Of a DNA stretch of 64,000 nt, positions 54,819 to 63,939 are shown piece after piece. Both the position numbers and the translations under genes were made by a program. The notes under the pieces were generated by a model. That model was not told the origin of the DNA. It worked only from the letters and a program-made list of their open reading frames with translations, and ran no database searches. Source of the stretch: Rhodocyclaceae bacterium (lineage in GTDB: Bacteria; Pseudomonadota; Gammaproteobacteria; Burkholderiales; Rhodocyclaceae); NCBI GenBank assembly GCA_030681195.1, contig JAUXXJ010000010.1:30606-94605 (forward strand), given 5' to 3'. Within the stretch, counting starts at the first letter, position 1, and the number at the start of each line of letters is the position of its first letter.

Positions 54819-55100
54819 TTAAGCGAAAACCGCCTCAAGCACGACGCGGCCAGCCGTAGCCCGAACCTCTTTCAGGCGTCCATGGCCAGGGTAGGGCTTT
54901 TCTTCAACGCTGACCAATCCCGCTTGCTCAAGATCATCAATGATTTTTGCAGTTGTAAGAATGCGCGCCAGATCCTCTGGATCCTCGTAGGCAATGATTC
55001 TTTCTGCCGGAATGGCCTTCCCCTGATCGGCAAGGCGGGCAACGTTCCTGCCGCGATTGAAGAATCCTTCTACATTTCCAGTCCTGATGACAGTCTTCAT
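54819..55100 (-). CDS. Putative small DNA-binding regulator (HVO_A0114-like)
   Basis: A 93-residue protein (MKTVIRTGNVEGFFNRGRNVARLADQGKAIPAERIIAYEDPEDL...). The N-terminal part resembles small proteins annotated as HVO_A0114-type winged-helix regulators or antitoxins. It has a strong ribosome site (GGAGG) and a 14-bp perfect inverted repeat just upstream, consistent with autoregulation. No toxin gene is directly adjacent on this strand. Confidence 0.6.
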   Translation of the reverse strand: MKTVIRTGNVEGFFNRGRNVARLADQGKAIPAERIIAYEDPEDLARILTTAKIIDDLEQAGLVSVEEKPYPGHGRLKEVRATAGRVVLEAVFA

Positions 55101-55110
55101 TTCTTGCCTC

Positions 55111-55150
55111 CAACGCAGCAGACATGACCAATAATTTGTCTGCTGCGTTG
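55111..55150. promoter_or_regulatory. 14-bp perfect inverted repeat, likely operator
   Basis: Arms CAACGCAGCAGACA and TGTCTGCTGCGTTG are separated by 12 AT-rich bases, starting 11 bp upstream of the minus-strand start at 55100. Either an operator for the small regulator or a leader hairpin next to its ribosome site. Confidence 0.6.
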
Positions 55151-55258
55151 TTCCAGTGTGATCCGGGGTGGAGCCTGCCGTGATATCCAGTGCGCTCAGG
55201 TTAGACGCTCTGGTTCAGTCCTGCCCGGCACGCTCGTGCCACTACGCACCCAACTGTC

Positions 55259-56923
55259 TCAGAACTTGTAGCCCATCGTCAGCCAGACGCGCGGATTGCG
55301 CTCGGCTCCATCCGACAGCGGCTTGCCGCCATGGGAGTGCCAGCCAATCGTGGCATCCATATTCCACTCGCCTCGGGTGTAACGCAGGCCCACGCCCTCG
55401 CCGCCGATTGATCGGTGGTTCGGATTCGCCGGTGTCGTCAGCCCGTTGTTGGCGTTCAGCGTCACCCGGCCGGAATCATGGAACAGGTAAGGACTGTAAG
55501 GGCCCATGTTGTAGCGCACTTCCATCTGCACCAACCAGCCTTCGTCGCCGTTGCCCTCGCCGCTCGGGTAGGCACGCACGCCATTGGCACCGCCAAGACT
55601 GAAGCCTTCGGAACTGTCGAGGTTCTTGCCAGCCCACTGTGCCGAGACCCGGCCGAACAGGATCAGGTTAGAGATAGGGGTTGCCTGCACGCGGGCGATG
55701 TCGAGGTTCCACTTGTCGAAACTGCCGCGCGTGTTCTGGCCGCTGGTGCGGTCGGTGTTTTCCAGGGTGCTATTCAGTTTGAGGTTGCCCAGGGTGTAGC
55801 TGAGGCTGCCGTAGGTAATACCGCCGCCCCACAGACCGTCGCGCCGGTCGAAGTTCAGTGCAACAGGCAGGCTGTCGCTCGATTTATCGTCATTGGTGGC
55901 GGCTAGTTGTTGCTTGTCGTTGAGTTTCTTGTGCTGATAGGTGGCGGCCAGGTTGAGGTTGGCCTTCTGCAAGCGGATGAGCGGATAGGTCACCCCCAGC
56001 GTGGTGACCTTGGCCGTACCTTTGGCGCCAAGGTTGGCAAAGTTCTTCGCCAGTTCATAGTAGGTGTGGGAATAGCCGACGTTGCCACGCAAGCCACTGC
56101 TGCCCAAGGGCAGGCTGTAGCCCAGGCTGCCGAGCCACATGTCTTCGTCGGAGTAGAGCACCCGGGCGGTGACCTGGTCGCCAAAGGTAAAGGGACTGTC
56201 CCATTGCATGTTGGCACGTACCCGGTGCTCGCCGGTGAAGCGGTTACCGTGGTTGTCGAGACCGATATCGCCACTGAAGCCGGGGGTACGTTCGACACGC
56301 ACGTCAAGGTCGCCGGTGCCCAGTTCCTGACCGGGGCGGATGATGGGGGCGATCTTGATGCCGGGCTGATCGTCGAGGATCAGCGTGGTGCGCTCCAGTG
56401 AGGCGCCGTCGATGACCGATTCCGGGGCAAGAGAAGAGAGAAAGCCCTGCGCCGGTTCGGCCAGTTCCGCGTCGCCCAAGGCCTGAACCTTGCCATAGCG
56501 GCCTTCGACGACTGCTATGCGCAGCTTGCCGTCGGCCATCGACTGCTCGGGGATGAAAGCGCGGGCAAACGGGTAGCCGTTGGCCCGGTAGTGCGCCGAG
56601 ATGCGCTCGGCCAAGCCCCGCAGACCGGCGAGGTCGTAGGACTTGCCGGCGAATTCGCCAAGCACAGCGAGCAGTTCGGCTTCGGTGAAGATGGAGGCTC
56701 CGCCGATGCTGAGGCTGGAAAGCGTCACTTCGGCACCGCCTGGCGTGGTGGTGGCGACCGCCGGGCTTTGCACATCGATGGCCGGGCCGGTGCGCGGCAG
56801 TTGCGGTGCCTGTTGCTGTTGTTGCAGCGTCTGGCCGGCGTCGGGGGCTTGCTGGGCGAACGAGACAAGAGGAAAGGCCGCAGCAAGCGAGGCGGCCAGC
56901 AAAGAAAAACGAAATGTCGTCAT
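55259..56923 (-). CDS. Two-partner secretion outer-membrane transporter (TpsB, ShlB/FhaC family)
   Basis: A 554-residue outer-membrane protein that would export the upstream-encoded TpsA. Signal peptide (LLAASLAAAFPLVSFA), Gln-rich linker, POTRA domain(s) (about 65-215; SIFTEAELLAVLGEFAGKSYDLAGL, YRANGYPFARAFIPEQ) and a 16-strand barrel (about 220-554) with ALNFDRRDGLWGGG and the closing aromatic ...TMGYKF. The gene lies 18 bp downstream of tpsA. A short GGCAC/GTGCC hairpin follows about 20 bp past the stop. Confidence 0.88.
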   Translation of the reverse strand: MTTFRFSLLAASLAAAFPLVSFAQQAPDAGQTLQQQQQAPQLPRTGPAIDVQSPAVATTTPGGAEVTLSSLSIGGASIFTEAELLAVLGEFAGKSYDLAGLRGLAERISAHYRANGYPFARAFIPEQSMADGKLRIAVVEGRYGKVQALGDAELAEPAQGFLSSLAPESVIDGASLERTTLILDDQPGIKIAPIIRPGQELGTGDLDVRVERTPGFSGDIGLDNHGNRFTGEHRVRANMQWDSPFTFGDQVTARVLYSDEDMWLGSLGYSLPLGSSGLRGNVGYSHTYYELAKNFANLGAKGTAKVTTLGVTYPLIRLQKANLNLAATYQHKKLNDKQQLAATNDDKSSDSLPVALNFDRRDGLWGGGITYGSLSYTLGNLKLNSTLENTDRTSGQNTRGSFDKWNLDIARVQATPISNLILFGRVSAQWAGKNLDSSEGFSLGGANGVRAYPSGEGNGDEGWLVQMEVRYNMGPYSPYLFHDSGRVTLNANNGLTTPANPNHRSIGGEGVGLRYTRGEWNMDATIGWHSHGGKPLSDGAERNPRVWLTMGYKF

Positions 56924-56941
56924 GGCGATGTCTGCGGAGAG

Positions 56942-59572
56942 TTATTGGTTGGCGTCGTTCTGGTTTGTCTGCCCCGGTGCGCCAAGGGCGAGGGGCGGCA
57001 AATTCACCCCGCCATTGACGACGAAGACACGCATAAAGCCGAAGGGATCGCGACCGAGACCATCCTGTGGAGGTGCGGACATATTTTGGACATTCGTCGT
57101 ATCGCCTCCGCCTTGTCCCTGCGGGCCGCCAATTTCAACGAATGCCAGCCCTCCACTGAGATCCGTAGAGGCTGGCGCGCTGGGGGAAAGCACGTTGGCA
57201 GTCATTAAGGAATTGATGACCGGCTGTGTCGCCGTACCTTGCGCCGTGGAAACGGCCGTGTCCTTGGGCACTGTGTTGGTTGTTGTCGTGGTTGTCGTCG
57301 TGGTTGTTGATGACGAACCACCCCCACCACCCCCACCACCAACGATGGCAGCAGCAGATGAGGTGGCAACCGAGTTAACTGTGGCTGGCCTGGTAGAAAA
57401 GGCAAAGAGTGCCTGATTAGCTGTCAGCGATACTATGTTGACGCTGCTGGCTGCATCCGTAAAAGTTCCGGTGGTTCTTGAGGTTGCCGTATTGGTTGGG
57501 GGGCTATCATTCCACAATTGGGCATCACCCCAGAGGTTCAAAATGCCTGCCCCCGTCTTAGTGAATCCATAGACCGCCTCCCCCCCCTCGCCATTACTTC
57601 CCACGATCGGCACTTTGATGTCACTGTCTTGTCCTGCAGCAATAGTCAGGGTGCCATTACGGATCGCTAACGTATCGCCTTCGAACAGCAATTGCCCGTT
57701 GGTGCCGATGAGTTTGCTCGACTCGGTCGAAACGATCCCATACTGGTCACCGCCCGTCCCTTTATAGCCTTTGATCGTGACACTACCGGTGTTGGTCTTG
57801 ACATAAGCATCCGCCTCAAGCACTACGCCGCCACTACCTACCGACCAAAAAGTTCCGAGACTCGCACCGTTTCCACCATGCCCTTCAATGGAGATGTTCC
57901 CGCTACCACCGCTGACGATTGAACCGTCTTGGACCTGAACTCCCCAGTTGCCACTGTCGATGGCAGTCGTATTGCCCTTGCCGCGGATCGCGATATTGCC
58001 ACCCGTGGCAACGGTTGGGAGCGTCGCATCAGCAGTTCCAGAGCCATCGCCTGTGGCGTCAACAACGGCACTACTGCCGACGGTAACTCCACCAGTGTTG
58101 GAACTACCACTGGCAATGGCATACCCACTCGCCGTTGCATCGCCACCACCGATCGTGATATTGCCGCCGAAACTTTTAATAGATGCGTTGATTTGCACAT
58201 TACCCGTTGCCCCCCCGGCGGCCCGCGCTGCCAGAACCACATTCAGCGAACTGCCCGACGAACCGGATATTGCCGCATTGACGAGGATGTTGCGGTGGGC
58301 AGCCAGAGTCAATGTCGTTACCGAACCACTCGATTTTGTGACTGCCGAACCAACGGTGATGTCACCATTACCACCTCCATCCCCGGCCGTCTGAATGGTG
58401 ACATTGTTGCTATTCAACGCGGTGGAAAGCGTATCCGCGCCGATGCCGCTGTCGGTCTGTGCCGCCGCGCCGGCGCTGATGGTGAAGTTGGTTGGATCGA
58501 TCAACCATGTGCCGGTGTTGCCTTGTGATGAAAGGGTAGTGACATTCACCTGCGGGTCGATCTGCACAATCGCAGCCGAGGTTTCGATAAAACCACCGTT
58601 ACCGCCGTTCGACGCACTGGCATCCAGCGTACCGCCAACGACAATGCGCTCGTTGTCCATGCCACCCATCAGGTAAATCTGACCGCTTTCTCCGGTTGCC
58701 AGCGTTTGTGCTTCGGTAATGCCGGTATGGTTGATGACGGTGCTGACCAAGTCACCCGCCGCCTTAGCGGAGAGATACACCAACCCACCGTCTGCCTTGA
58801 TCGCCCCGCCCTGTTCGATCAGCGCATCAATCGCGCCCTGTTCCACCTGAATTTTCACCGGGCCGCCCATGTCGAGCGTGACCTTGCTGCCGGCGCCGAG
58901 GAGCACATTGCCTTGCGGCGCTTCGATGCTGCCGGTGTTGGTGATCTTGGCGGCGATCAGGGCCGCCGTCCCGCCAGCGCCGACTTTGATGTTGCCCTGG
59001 TTGATGATGGCGTTGCTGCTACTGCCCGCGAACGTGTAATTACCGGCCATGAAGTCGGTGTTGCTGATGGCGAGCGTCGAAGCGACGAGACCACCGACGT
59101 CGACCTGCGCGCCGGGGGCGAAGAACACGCCGTTGGGGTTGACCAGAAACACCTGGCCGGTCGAAGTCAGCTTGCCGTAAATCTGGCTGGCGTTGGTGTC
59201 GAGTACGCGGTTGAGCGCTGCGCCGCCGCTGGGTTGCTCGAAATGCACATGCGCCGCGCTGCCAATGTTGAAGGTAGCCCAGTCAATCGCGGTGCGCTGC
59301 GTGGTTTGCAGGATGGTCATGTTCGCGTCACTGGCGGTGATCGTAGCGCTGCCTGACACGACCGTGCCGCCGGTGGGTAGTTCGTTGGAGGCAGGGGCAG
59401 CGAGTGCGCCGCCAGCGAATACGATGCCGGCAAGCGCCGTGGCACGGCGTAGGCTGCGCGCGGACTTTTGCTTGCCGTGCGCCTTGCCGGTTTCGCACAC
59501 AGCCTGCCAGACGGATTTGGCGGCATTCCAGACGACGCGGTAAACGCGGTTCATCGACCCATTGCTTTTCAT
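56942..59572 (-). CDS. Two-partner secretion exoprotein (TpsA, filamentous haemagglutinin-type)
   Basis: An 876-residue secreted beta-helix protein. It begins with an extended signal peptide (MNRVYRVVWNAAKSVWQAVCETGKAHGK..., ESPR type), then the TPS domain (about 60-300: NELPTGGTVVSGSATI, GQVFLVNPNGVFFAPGAQVDVGG). The body is Gly/Ser/Thr-rich repeats, with a low-complexity Gly8-Ser3-Thr10 stretch near residue 750-770 and a Gln/Asn-ending tail. The start may be at MKSNGSMNR (59572) or MNRVY (59554). A repeat copy is read as KVGAGGTA in the TPS domain, where relatives carry a G.GG..ALI strand. Likely adhesin; no cytolysin or toxin domain is evident. Confidence 0.85.
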   Translation of the reverse strand: MKSNGSMNRVYRVVWNAAKSVWQAVCETGKAHGKQKSARSLRRATALAGIVFAGGALAAPASNELPTGGTVVSGSATITASDANMTILQTTQRTAIDWATFNIGSAAHVHFEQPSGGAALNRVLDTNASQIYGKLTSTGQVFLVNPNGVFFAPGAQVDVGGLVASTLAISNTDFMAGNYTFAGSSSNAIINQGNIKVGAGGTAALIAAKITNTGSIEAPQGNVLLGAGSKVTLDMGGPVKIQVEQGAIDALIEQGGAIKADGGLVYLSAKAAGDLVSTVINHTGITEAQTLATGESGQIYLMGGMDNERIVVGGTLDASASNGGNGGFIETSAAIVQIDPQVNVTTLSSQGNTGTWLIDPTNFTISAGAAAQTDSGIGADTLSTALNSNNVTIQTAGDGGGNGDITVGSAVTKSSGSVTTLTLAAHRNILVNAAISGSSGSSLNVVLAARAAGGATGNVQINASIKSFGGNITIGGGDATASGYAIASGSSNTGGVTVGSSAVVDATGDGSGTADATLPTVATGGNIAIRGKGNTTAIDSGNWGVQVQDGSIVSGGSGNISIEGHGGNGASLGTFWSVGSGGVVLEADAYVKTNTGSVTIKGYKGTGGDQYGIVSTESSKLIGTNGQLLFEGDTLAIRNGTLTIAAGQDSDIKVPIVGSNGEGGEAVYGFTKTGAGILNLWGDAQLWNDSPPTNTATSRTTGTFTDAASSVNIVSLTANQALFAFSTRPATVNSVATSSAAAIVGGGGGGGGSSSTTTTTTTTTTNTVPKDTAVSTAQGTATQPVINSLMTANVLSPSAPASTDLSGGLAFVEIGGPQGQGGGDTTNVQNMSAPPQDGLGRDPFGFMRVFVVNGGVNLPPLALGAPGQTNQNDANQ
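57275..57342 (-). repeat. Low-complexity tract coding for poly-Gly / poly-Thr in tpsA
   Basis: Runs of GTT/GTC/GTG-like and CCACCC-like triplets; on the gene strand they code for Gly8-Ser3-Thr10. Imperfect triplets make slippage less likely than in a pure repeat, but length variation between strains is plausible. Confidence 0.7.
58965..58988 (+). repeat. 24-bp dispersed repeat in tpsA
   Basis: Two mismatches to consensus. On the tpsA coding strand it is read as KVGAGGTA. Confidence 0.88.
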
Positions 59573-59706
59573 AGTGCTCGTCCCTCAGGAAAGGTGCTGA
59601 AAATTTCAAGGGGCCGATGCTAGCGAGGGTTCGCTGGGGGCGTTTTTGCCGAGGCGGATGGAACTTTTGTTAGAGAGAATATTTTTTGCTGATGGTCAAT
59701 TGCGGC

Positions 59707-59730
59707 GCCGTTCCGCCAGCGCCGACTTTT
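59707..59730 (+). repeat. 24-bp dispersed repeat, intergenic
   Basis: Two mismatches to consensus, in the 265-bp divergent gap between tpsA and the REC-AraC gene. Confidence 0.88.
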
Positions 59731-59837
59731 GCTGCAGCAGCCAATAGTTTTACATCAGGGAATATTTATCCTGTCGGGCACCACCCCTTTTCGCATCTCT
59801 TGGTAGCCTGTGGGCCCTGCAAAACCACGCATCTCGA

Positions 59838-60632
59838 ATGAGCCCTGCCACACCCGCCGCGCCGACCCTGTTGCTGATCGACGACTCGATCACGGAGTTG
59901 CGCGTGCTGATCGACATGCTGTCGGCCCGCAAATGGCGCACATTGGTGAGTTTCGACGGCCTGGATGGCTACCGCAAGGCGGCGCTGAAGCAGCCCGACC
60001 TGATCCTGCTTGATGTGCGCATGCCGGGCATGGATGGCTTCGGTACGATCCGGCGGCTGAAGGCCGACCCGCGCACGCAGGCGATTCCGGTGATCTTCCT
60101 GACCTCGGCCGAAGACAAGGAAGATCGTCTGACGGGCCTGTCGCTCGGGGCGGTGGATTACATCATCAAACCCTATGTCAGCGAGGAGGAAGTGCTGGCG
60201 CGACTGGGTATTCATTTGGAACTTTCACGCCGGCTTGGCGAGGCGCCGAAGGTGACGGTCAATGCCAATGCAGGCCAGTCCGCGCTGGTGGCAGCCGCGA
60301 CGGCGCTGCTGCTGGAGCATCTGGCTCGCCCGCCTTCGCCCGAAGCGCTGGCCAAGCAGTTGGGCACCAACGAGAAGCGGCTTAACGAAGCGTTTCACGA
60401 GGCCTTCGCCCTGCCGGTATTTGGCTGGTTGCGCGAGCAGCGCCTGCGCCTGGCGCGGCAGCTGTTGTCGCAAACCGATACGCCGATTGCCGACATTGCC
60501 GCCCATTGCGGCTATTCGTCGCCAGCGAACTTTGCTACTGCCTTCAAGGAACGCTTTGAATGTACGCCACGTGACTTTCGGCAGCGGATCAGCCAGTCAG
60601 CCGCAGGTCAGGCGGGCGACAGCGCGGTGTAA
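59838..60632 (+). CDS. Response regulator with AraC-type DNA-binding domain
   Basis: A 264-residue regulator. Receiver (about 8-125: LLLIDDSITELRVL, LILLDVRMPGMDG, YIIKPYV) and AraC-type double helix-turn-helix (about 165-250: LLSQTDTPIADIAAHCGYSSPANFATAFKERFECTPRDFR). It lies 5 bp upstream of the 7TMR-DISM hybrid kinase, the likely partner. It is divergent from the tpsA/tpsB pair, which it may control. Confidence 0.87.
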   Translation: MSPATPAAPTLLLIDDSITELRVLIDMLSARKWRTLVSFDGLDGYRKAALKQPDLILLDVRMPGMDGFGTIRRLKADPRTQAIPVIFLTSAEDKEDRLTGLSLGAVDYIIKPYVSEEEVLARLGIHLELSRRLGEAPKVTVNANAGQSALVAAATALLLEHLARPPSPEALAKQLGTNEKRLNEAFHEAFALPVFGWLREQRLRLARQLLSQTDTPIADIAAHCGYSSPANFATAFKERFECTPRDFRQRISQSAAGQAGDSAV

Positions 60633-60637
60633 GTGCC

Positions 60638-63163
60638 ATGCGACTGATTGCGCTCATTCTGCTGTTTTCCCTTTGCATACCGGCCGCGCAGGCCGCGACA
60701 GTGGCGCTGGATACGCAGGCCGAGCGAATGGATCTGTCGAACAACATCGCCCTGCTGCACGACCCCAGGGGTGAATTTCATTTCAGCGAAGTGGCGGCGA
60801 TGGAGAGCGAGTTTCGCGCCGTGGCACGCAAGGATTTGCTGCAAAGCTTCAACGCCGGGGTGTTCTGGCTACGCGTCTCGCTGCTGCATTCTGGGTCGCA
60901 ACCGGTTACCCGCTGGCTGGTGGTGGGCACCGCCAAGATCAATGCCGTCACGCTGTACCTGCAAAACGGCCAGGACTGGCAGGTGATGCGCTCGGGGCGC
61001 AATGTGGCGCTGGCAGAAAAACCCATCGTGGCAACGGATGCGGTGTTTCCGCTCACGCTGCTACCGGGAGGAAATCGTCAAGTACTGATCCGGGTCGAGG
61101 CGCGTGGTGCAACCGACATGGGCACCACGCTTTGGGAGCCGCAGGCCTATCGCTTTACGGCGGGGAACCGCATGCTGGGTACGGTGGCGATGTTGTCCGG
61201 CGTGCTGGTAAGCGCAATGCTCGCCTTGCTCGTTTTCATCCGTCTGCGCCAGGCCCGCTATCTCTGGTTGTGCCTGATGCTGATCGGCATTGCAGGCGTC
61301 GAGGCAGCGCGGAAAAACCTGATCGGGCTCTATCTGTGGCCGGCGGACCAGACGCCGCCGTTGCAGGTCCTGGCCGTGTTTGCCGGACTGGCGGTATTTT
61401 CTCTGAGCAGGGTAGTGGCCTCTGCACTCGATACCGCGCAACAGCTTCCAGTCGCTGACAAACTGCTTGCGATACTGGGTTGGTTCGCGGTGTTCGCCAC
61501 CCTCCTGTGCTTCTTTAGCTATGGTGTGGGCGTGCGTCTACTGGCCATCGATGCGCTGATCCTGCATTTGACCAGTCTCATCCTGCCGCTGCTGCTCTGG
61601 CGCCGTGGTTATGCGCCGGCGCGCTGGTTTGCCGCCACATTTTCGCTGGGTCTGCTGGTCGAGACGGCCCGTCAATTGGCGAATCTCGGCATACTGCCCT
61701 GGTCTGACGCGATGAATTTCAGCCTGGTCGGCTTTCTGCTGGCGGCCCCATTGATTTTGCTCGGCATGGTCGAACAAACCCGTCAGTTATCCGAAAGACT
61801 GGTGGTGGCGGAACAGTTGCAACAGGCGAAATCGGCCTTTCTCGCTCGCGTCAGTCATGAACTGCGCTCGCCGCTCAATACCATTCTCGGCTTTGCGCGC
61901 ATGTTGCAACGCGGCTCGGCGCGCCTGTCGCTCGATGAGGGTACCCGTGGCATCGAAAAAGGTGCGCTGCGCCTGCTCGACCTGATCGACGAACTGCTCG
62001 ACGAATCGCGCGCAGCAGCAGGCAAACTCGCCGTCTCGCCAGCGCCGACTTCATTCAATCCCTGGCTGGACGAACTGTGTGCCGGCGCCACTGTGGCCTG
62101 CGAGGCGCAGGGCAATCGCTTTGTCGGCGTGCGTTCGGGCAGCCCGCCGCTGGCCGTTGCCATCGACGCCCAGCGTCTGCGGCAGGTGCTGGAAAATCTG
62201 ATCAACAATGCCAACCGGCATACGCATCAGGGCGAAATCCGGCTGGAATGCAGCACACAAATTGATGATCAGTCGGGCGTCCTGAGCTTTGCCGTGCTGG
62301 ACAACGGTGAGGGTATCTCCGCCCAGCATCTGCCGACGATCTTCGAGCCCTTCGTGCGCGGGGACGAAGCCAAAGTCGTCCACCGGGAAAAGCGCACCGG
62401 CTATGGTCTGGGCCTGTCGATCTGCCGTGAACTAGTGCGCCAGATGGGCGGCGAAATTACGGTGAGCAGCGAGCTCGGACGCGGCAGCCGTTTCAGCTTC
62501 ACGCTGCGCTGCCCACTCGCCACGCCGCCGGCGGAGGAAGTTCGCCGGGTCACCCCGTCACCCCTGCTCAAGCCAGTGACACCCCAATCCACCCGCGCGG
62601 GGCCGCGTGTGCTGCTGGTGGATGATGATCCGCTACAACTGAAGTTGCTGGTTGACCTGCTCGAAGATGCCGGTTTTGTCACGCAGACTGCCGACTCTGG
62701 CGAAGCGGCAGTGGGCATGGTACGAGGGCAAACCTGGGCGGCCGTCATCACGGATCAGATGATGGCACGGGGCCACGGCTGGTTTGTCCTTGAGCAGGTG
62801 CGAGGCTGCGCACCTGCGCTGCCAGTCATCCTGCTGTCGGCGGCTTTACCGGATCGCCCGGACGACGTTTGCGGCGACATCGAATTTGACGCTGTGTTGC
62901 GCAAACCCGCCCTGTCCGAAGTCTTGCTGGCGACGCTGTGGGCAGTGGTGCTGAAAGTCGGCGCTGGCGAGACGGCACCCTCGGCTACCCAGTGGCAAGA
63001 ACTCGCCACACTGGCCGGTGACGGCGATGTGAGCGGCATTGAGGACTGGATTGCCGCCGTGCCCGTCTCACCGGTCACGGCATGGGTACGCGCTGCACTC
63101 AACCGTCTCGACTTCGACCTGCTGCAACGCTCGGCTATGATCGTGCTATGTCAAAAGAAATAG
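60638..63163 (+). CDS. 7TMR-DISM hybrid histidine kinase
   Basis: An 841-residue protein: signal peptide (LILLFSLCIPAAQA), periplasmic 7TMR-DISM extracellular domain (about 25-165), seven membrane helices (about 180-370), HisKA box FLARVSHELRSPLNTILGF (His near 407), ATPase domain (DNGEGIS, GYGLGLSICREL) and a receiver (about 650-770: VLLVDDDPLQLKLL, VITDQMMARG). A short C-terminal tail follows. Two repeat copies: one read as AVSPAPTS between kinase subdomains, where many kinases have a PAP-type strand, one as KVGAGETA after the receiver. The extracellular domain class is thought to bind carbohydrates. The 3' end overlaps the broken binding-protein gene by 16 bp. Confidence 0.87.
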   Translation: MRLIALILLFSLCIPAAQAATVALDTQAERMDLSNNIALLHDPRGEFHFSEVAAMESEFRAVARKDLLQSFNAGVFWLRVSLLHSGSQPVTRWLVVGTAKINAVTLYLQNGQDWQVMRSGRNVALAEKPIVATDAVFPLTLLPGGNRQVLIRVEARGATDMGTTLWEPQAYRFTAGNRMLGTVAMLSGVLVSAMLALLVFIRLRQARYLWLCLMLIGIAGVEAARKNLIGLYLWPADQTPPLQVLAVFAGLAVFSLSRVVASALDTAQQLPVADKLLAILGWFAVFATLLCFFSYGVGVRLLAIDALILHLTSLILPLLLWRRGYAPARWFAATFSLGLLVETARQLANLGILPWSDAMNFSLVGFLLAAPLILLGMVEQTRQLSERLVVAEQLQQAKSAFLARVSHELRSPLNTILGFARMLQRGSARLSLDEGTRGIEKGALRLLDLIDELLDESRAAAGKLAVSPAPTSFNPWLDELCAGATVACEAQGNRFVGVRSGSPPLAVAIDAQRLRQVLENLINNANRHTHQGEIRLECSTQIDDQSGVLSFAVLDNGEGISAQHLPTIFEPFVRGDEAKVVHREKRTGYGLGLSICRELVRQMGGEITVSSELGRGSRFSFTLRCPLATPPAEEVRRVTPSPLLKPVTPQSTRAGPRVLLVDDDPLQLKLLVDLLEDAGFVTQTADSGEAAVGMVRGQTWAAVITDQMMARGHGWFVLEQVRGCAPALPVILLSAALPDRPDDVCGDIEFDAVLRKPALSEVLLATLWAVVLKVGAGETAPSATQWQELATLAGDGDVSGIEDWIAAVPVSPVTAWVRAALNRLDFDLLQRSAMIVLCQKK
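62030..62053 (+). repeat. 24-bp dispersed repeat in hybrid kinase gene
   Basis: Two mismatches at the 3' end. Read as AVSPAPTS at the HisKA-ATPase junction. Confidence 0.85.
62953..62976 (-). repeat. 24-bp dispersed repeat in hybrid kinase gene
   Basis: One mismatch to consensus. Read as KVGAGETA just after the receiver domain. Confidence 0.9.
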
Positions 63164-63859
63164 TTCGCGCATTCTGCCTGGTCGGCCTGTCCTCATAGCT
63201 GTTCCTGACCGGTCATGTACTGGCAGCCACGCAGCCGGGGATCGAATTCACCCCCGAGGAAATAGCCTACCTCGAACGGAGCGGCACCGTTCACATGTGC
63301 GTCGACCCCGACTGGGTGCCTTTCGAGCGGATCAACGCGCAGGGCCAGCATGAGGGCATCGCCGCCGATCTGGTGCAACTGGTAGCCCAACGCGTTGGCC
63401 TGAAGATCGAGTTGTATCCGGTCAAGACCTGGGATGAGTCGCTGGCCGCCTCAAAAAGCGGGAAGTGCCAGATCATGAGTTTTCTCAACCAGACGCCGGC
63501 ACGCGAGCAGTGGCTGATCTTTACCGCGCCGATCTTTTTCGACCAGAACGTCATCATCACGCGCGAAGAGCATCCCTACATCGGCGAGCCGAAGGATCTG
63601 ACCGAGCAGACCATCGTGCTACCGCGCGGCACCATGGTCGAAGAACGCGTGCGGCGCGATTTCCCCAAGCTGAAGGTCATCACCACCGGTAGCGAACCCG
63701 AGGCGATGACCCATGTTTCCGAACGCAAGGCGGACATGACCGTGCGCTCGCTGATCGTGGCGGCCTACGCAATCAAGAAGGAAGGCCTGTTCAACCTGAA
63801 AATTTCAGGCCAGATCCCTGCTTATACCAACCAGTTGCGCATCGGCGTGCTGAAGGACG
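63148..63859 (+). pseudogene. Family-3 solute-binding domain gene, broken by an amber codon and an IS insertion
   Basis: From ATG at 63148 the frame reads a signal peptide (MSKEIVRAFCLVGLSS, then TAG at 63196-63198, then LFLTGHVLAATQ) and continues in the same frame into a periplasmic binding domain (MCVDPDWVPFERINAQGQHEGIAADLVQLVAQRVGL split as seen, KSGKCQIMSFLNQTP, FFDQNVIITREEHPYIG). The amber codon sits in the hydrophobic core of the signal peptide. At 63860 the domain stops at LRIGVLKDG where an IS66-type end begins. The first ATG after the stop (63295) lies inside the domain, so no exported product is expected. It may have been the sensor part of a larger sensor protein, as such domains often head kinases or diguanylate cyclases. 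Confidence 0.8.
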
Positions 63860-63906
63860 GTAAGCCTCCAACGCGTCCACCTATCCAGGCGAGGTAGTTG
63901 AGGGTA

Positions 63907-63939
63907 CATGTGTCCATTTCGTTGGGAGGTGGACACATG
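63907..63939 (+). promoter_or_regulatory. Hairpin covering the tnpA translation start
   Basis: Perfect 10-bp arms CATGTGTCCA (63907-63916) and TGGACACATG (63930-63939) with a 13-nt loop holding the ribosome site GGGAGG. The start codon ATG is the last three bases of the stem, so translation of read-through transcripts could be blocked. Confidence 0.65.

Noticed and set aside
55227..55240. Terminator after tpsB (GGCAC/GTGCC hairpin)
   Set aside because: Five-bp stem without a T run; too weak to list as a feature.
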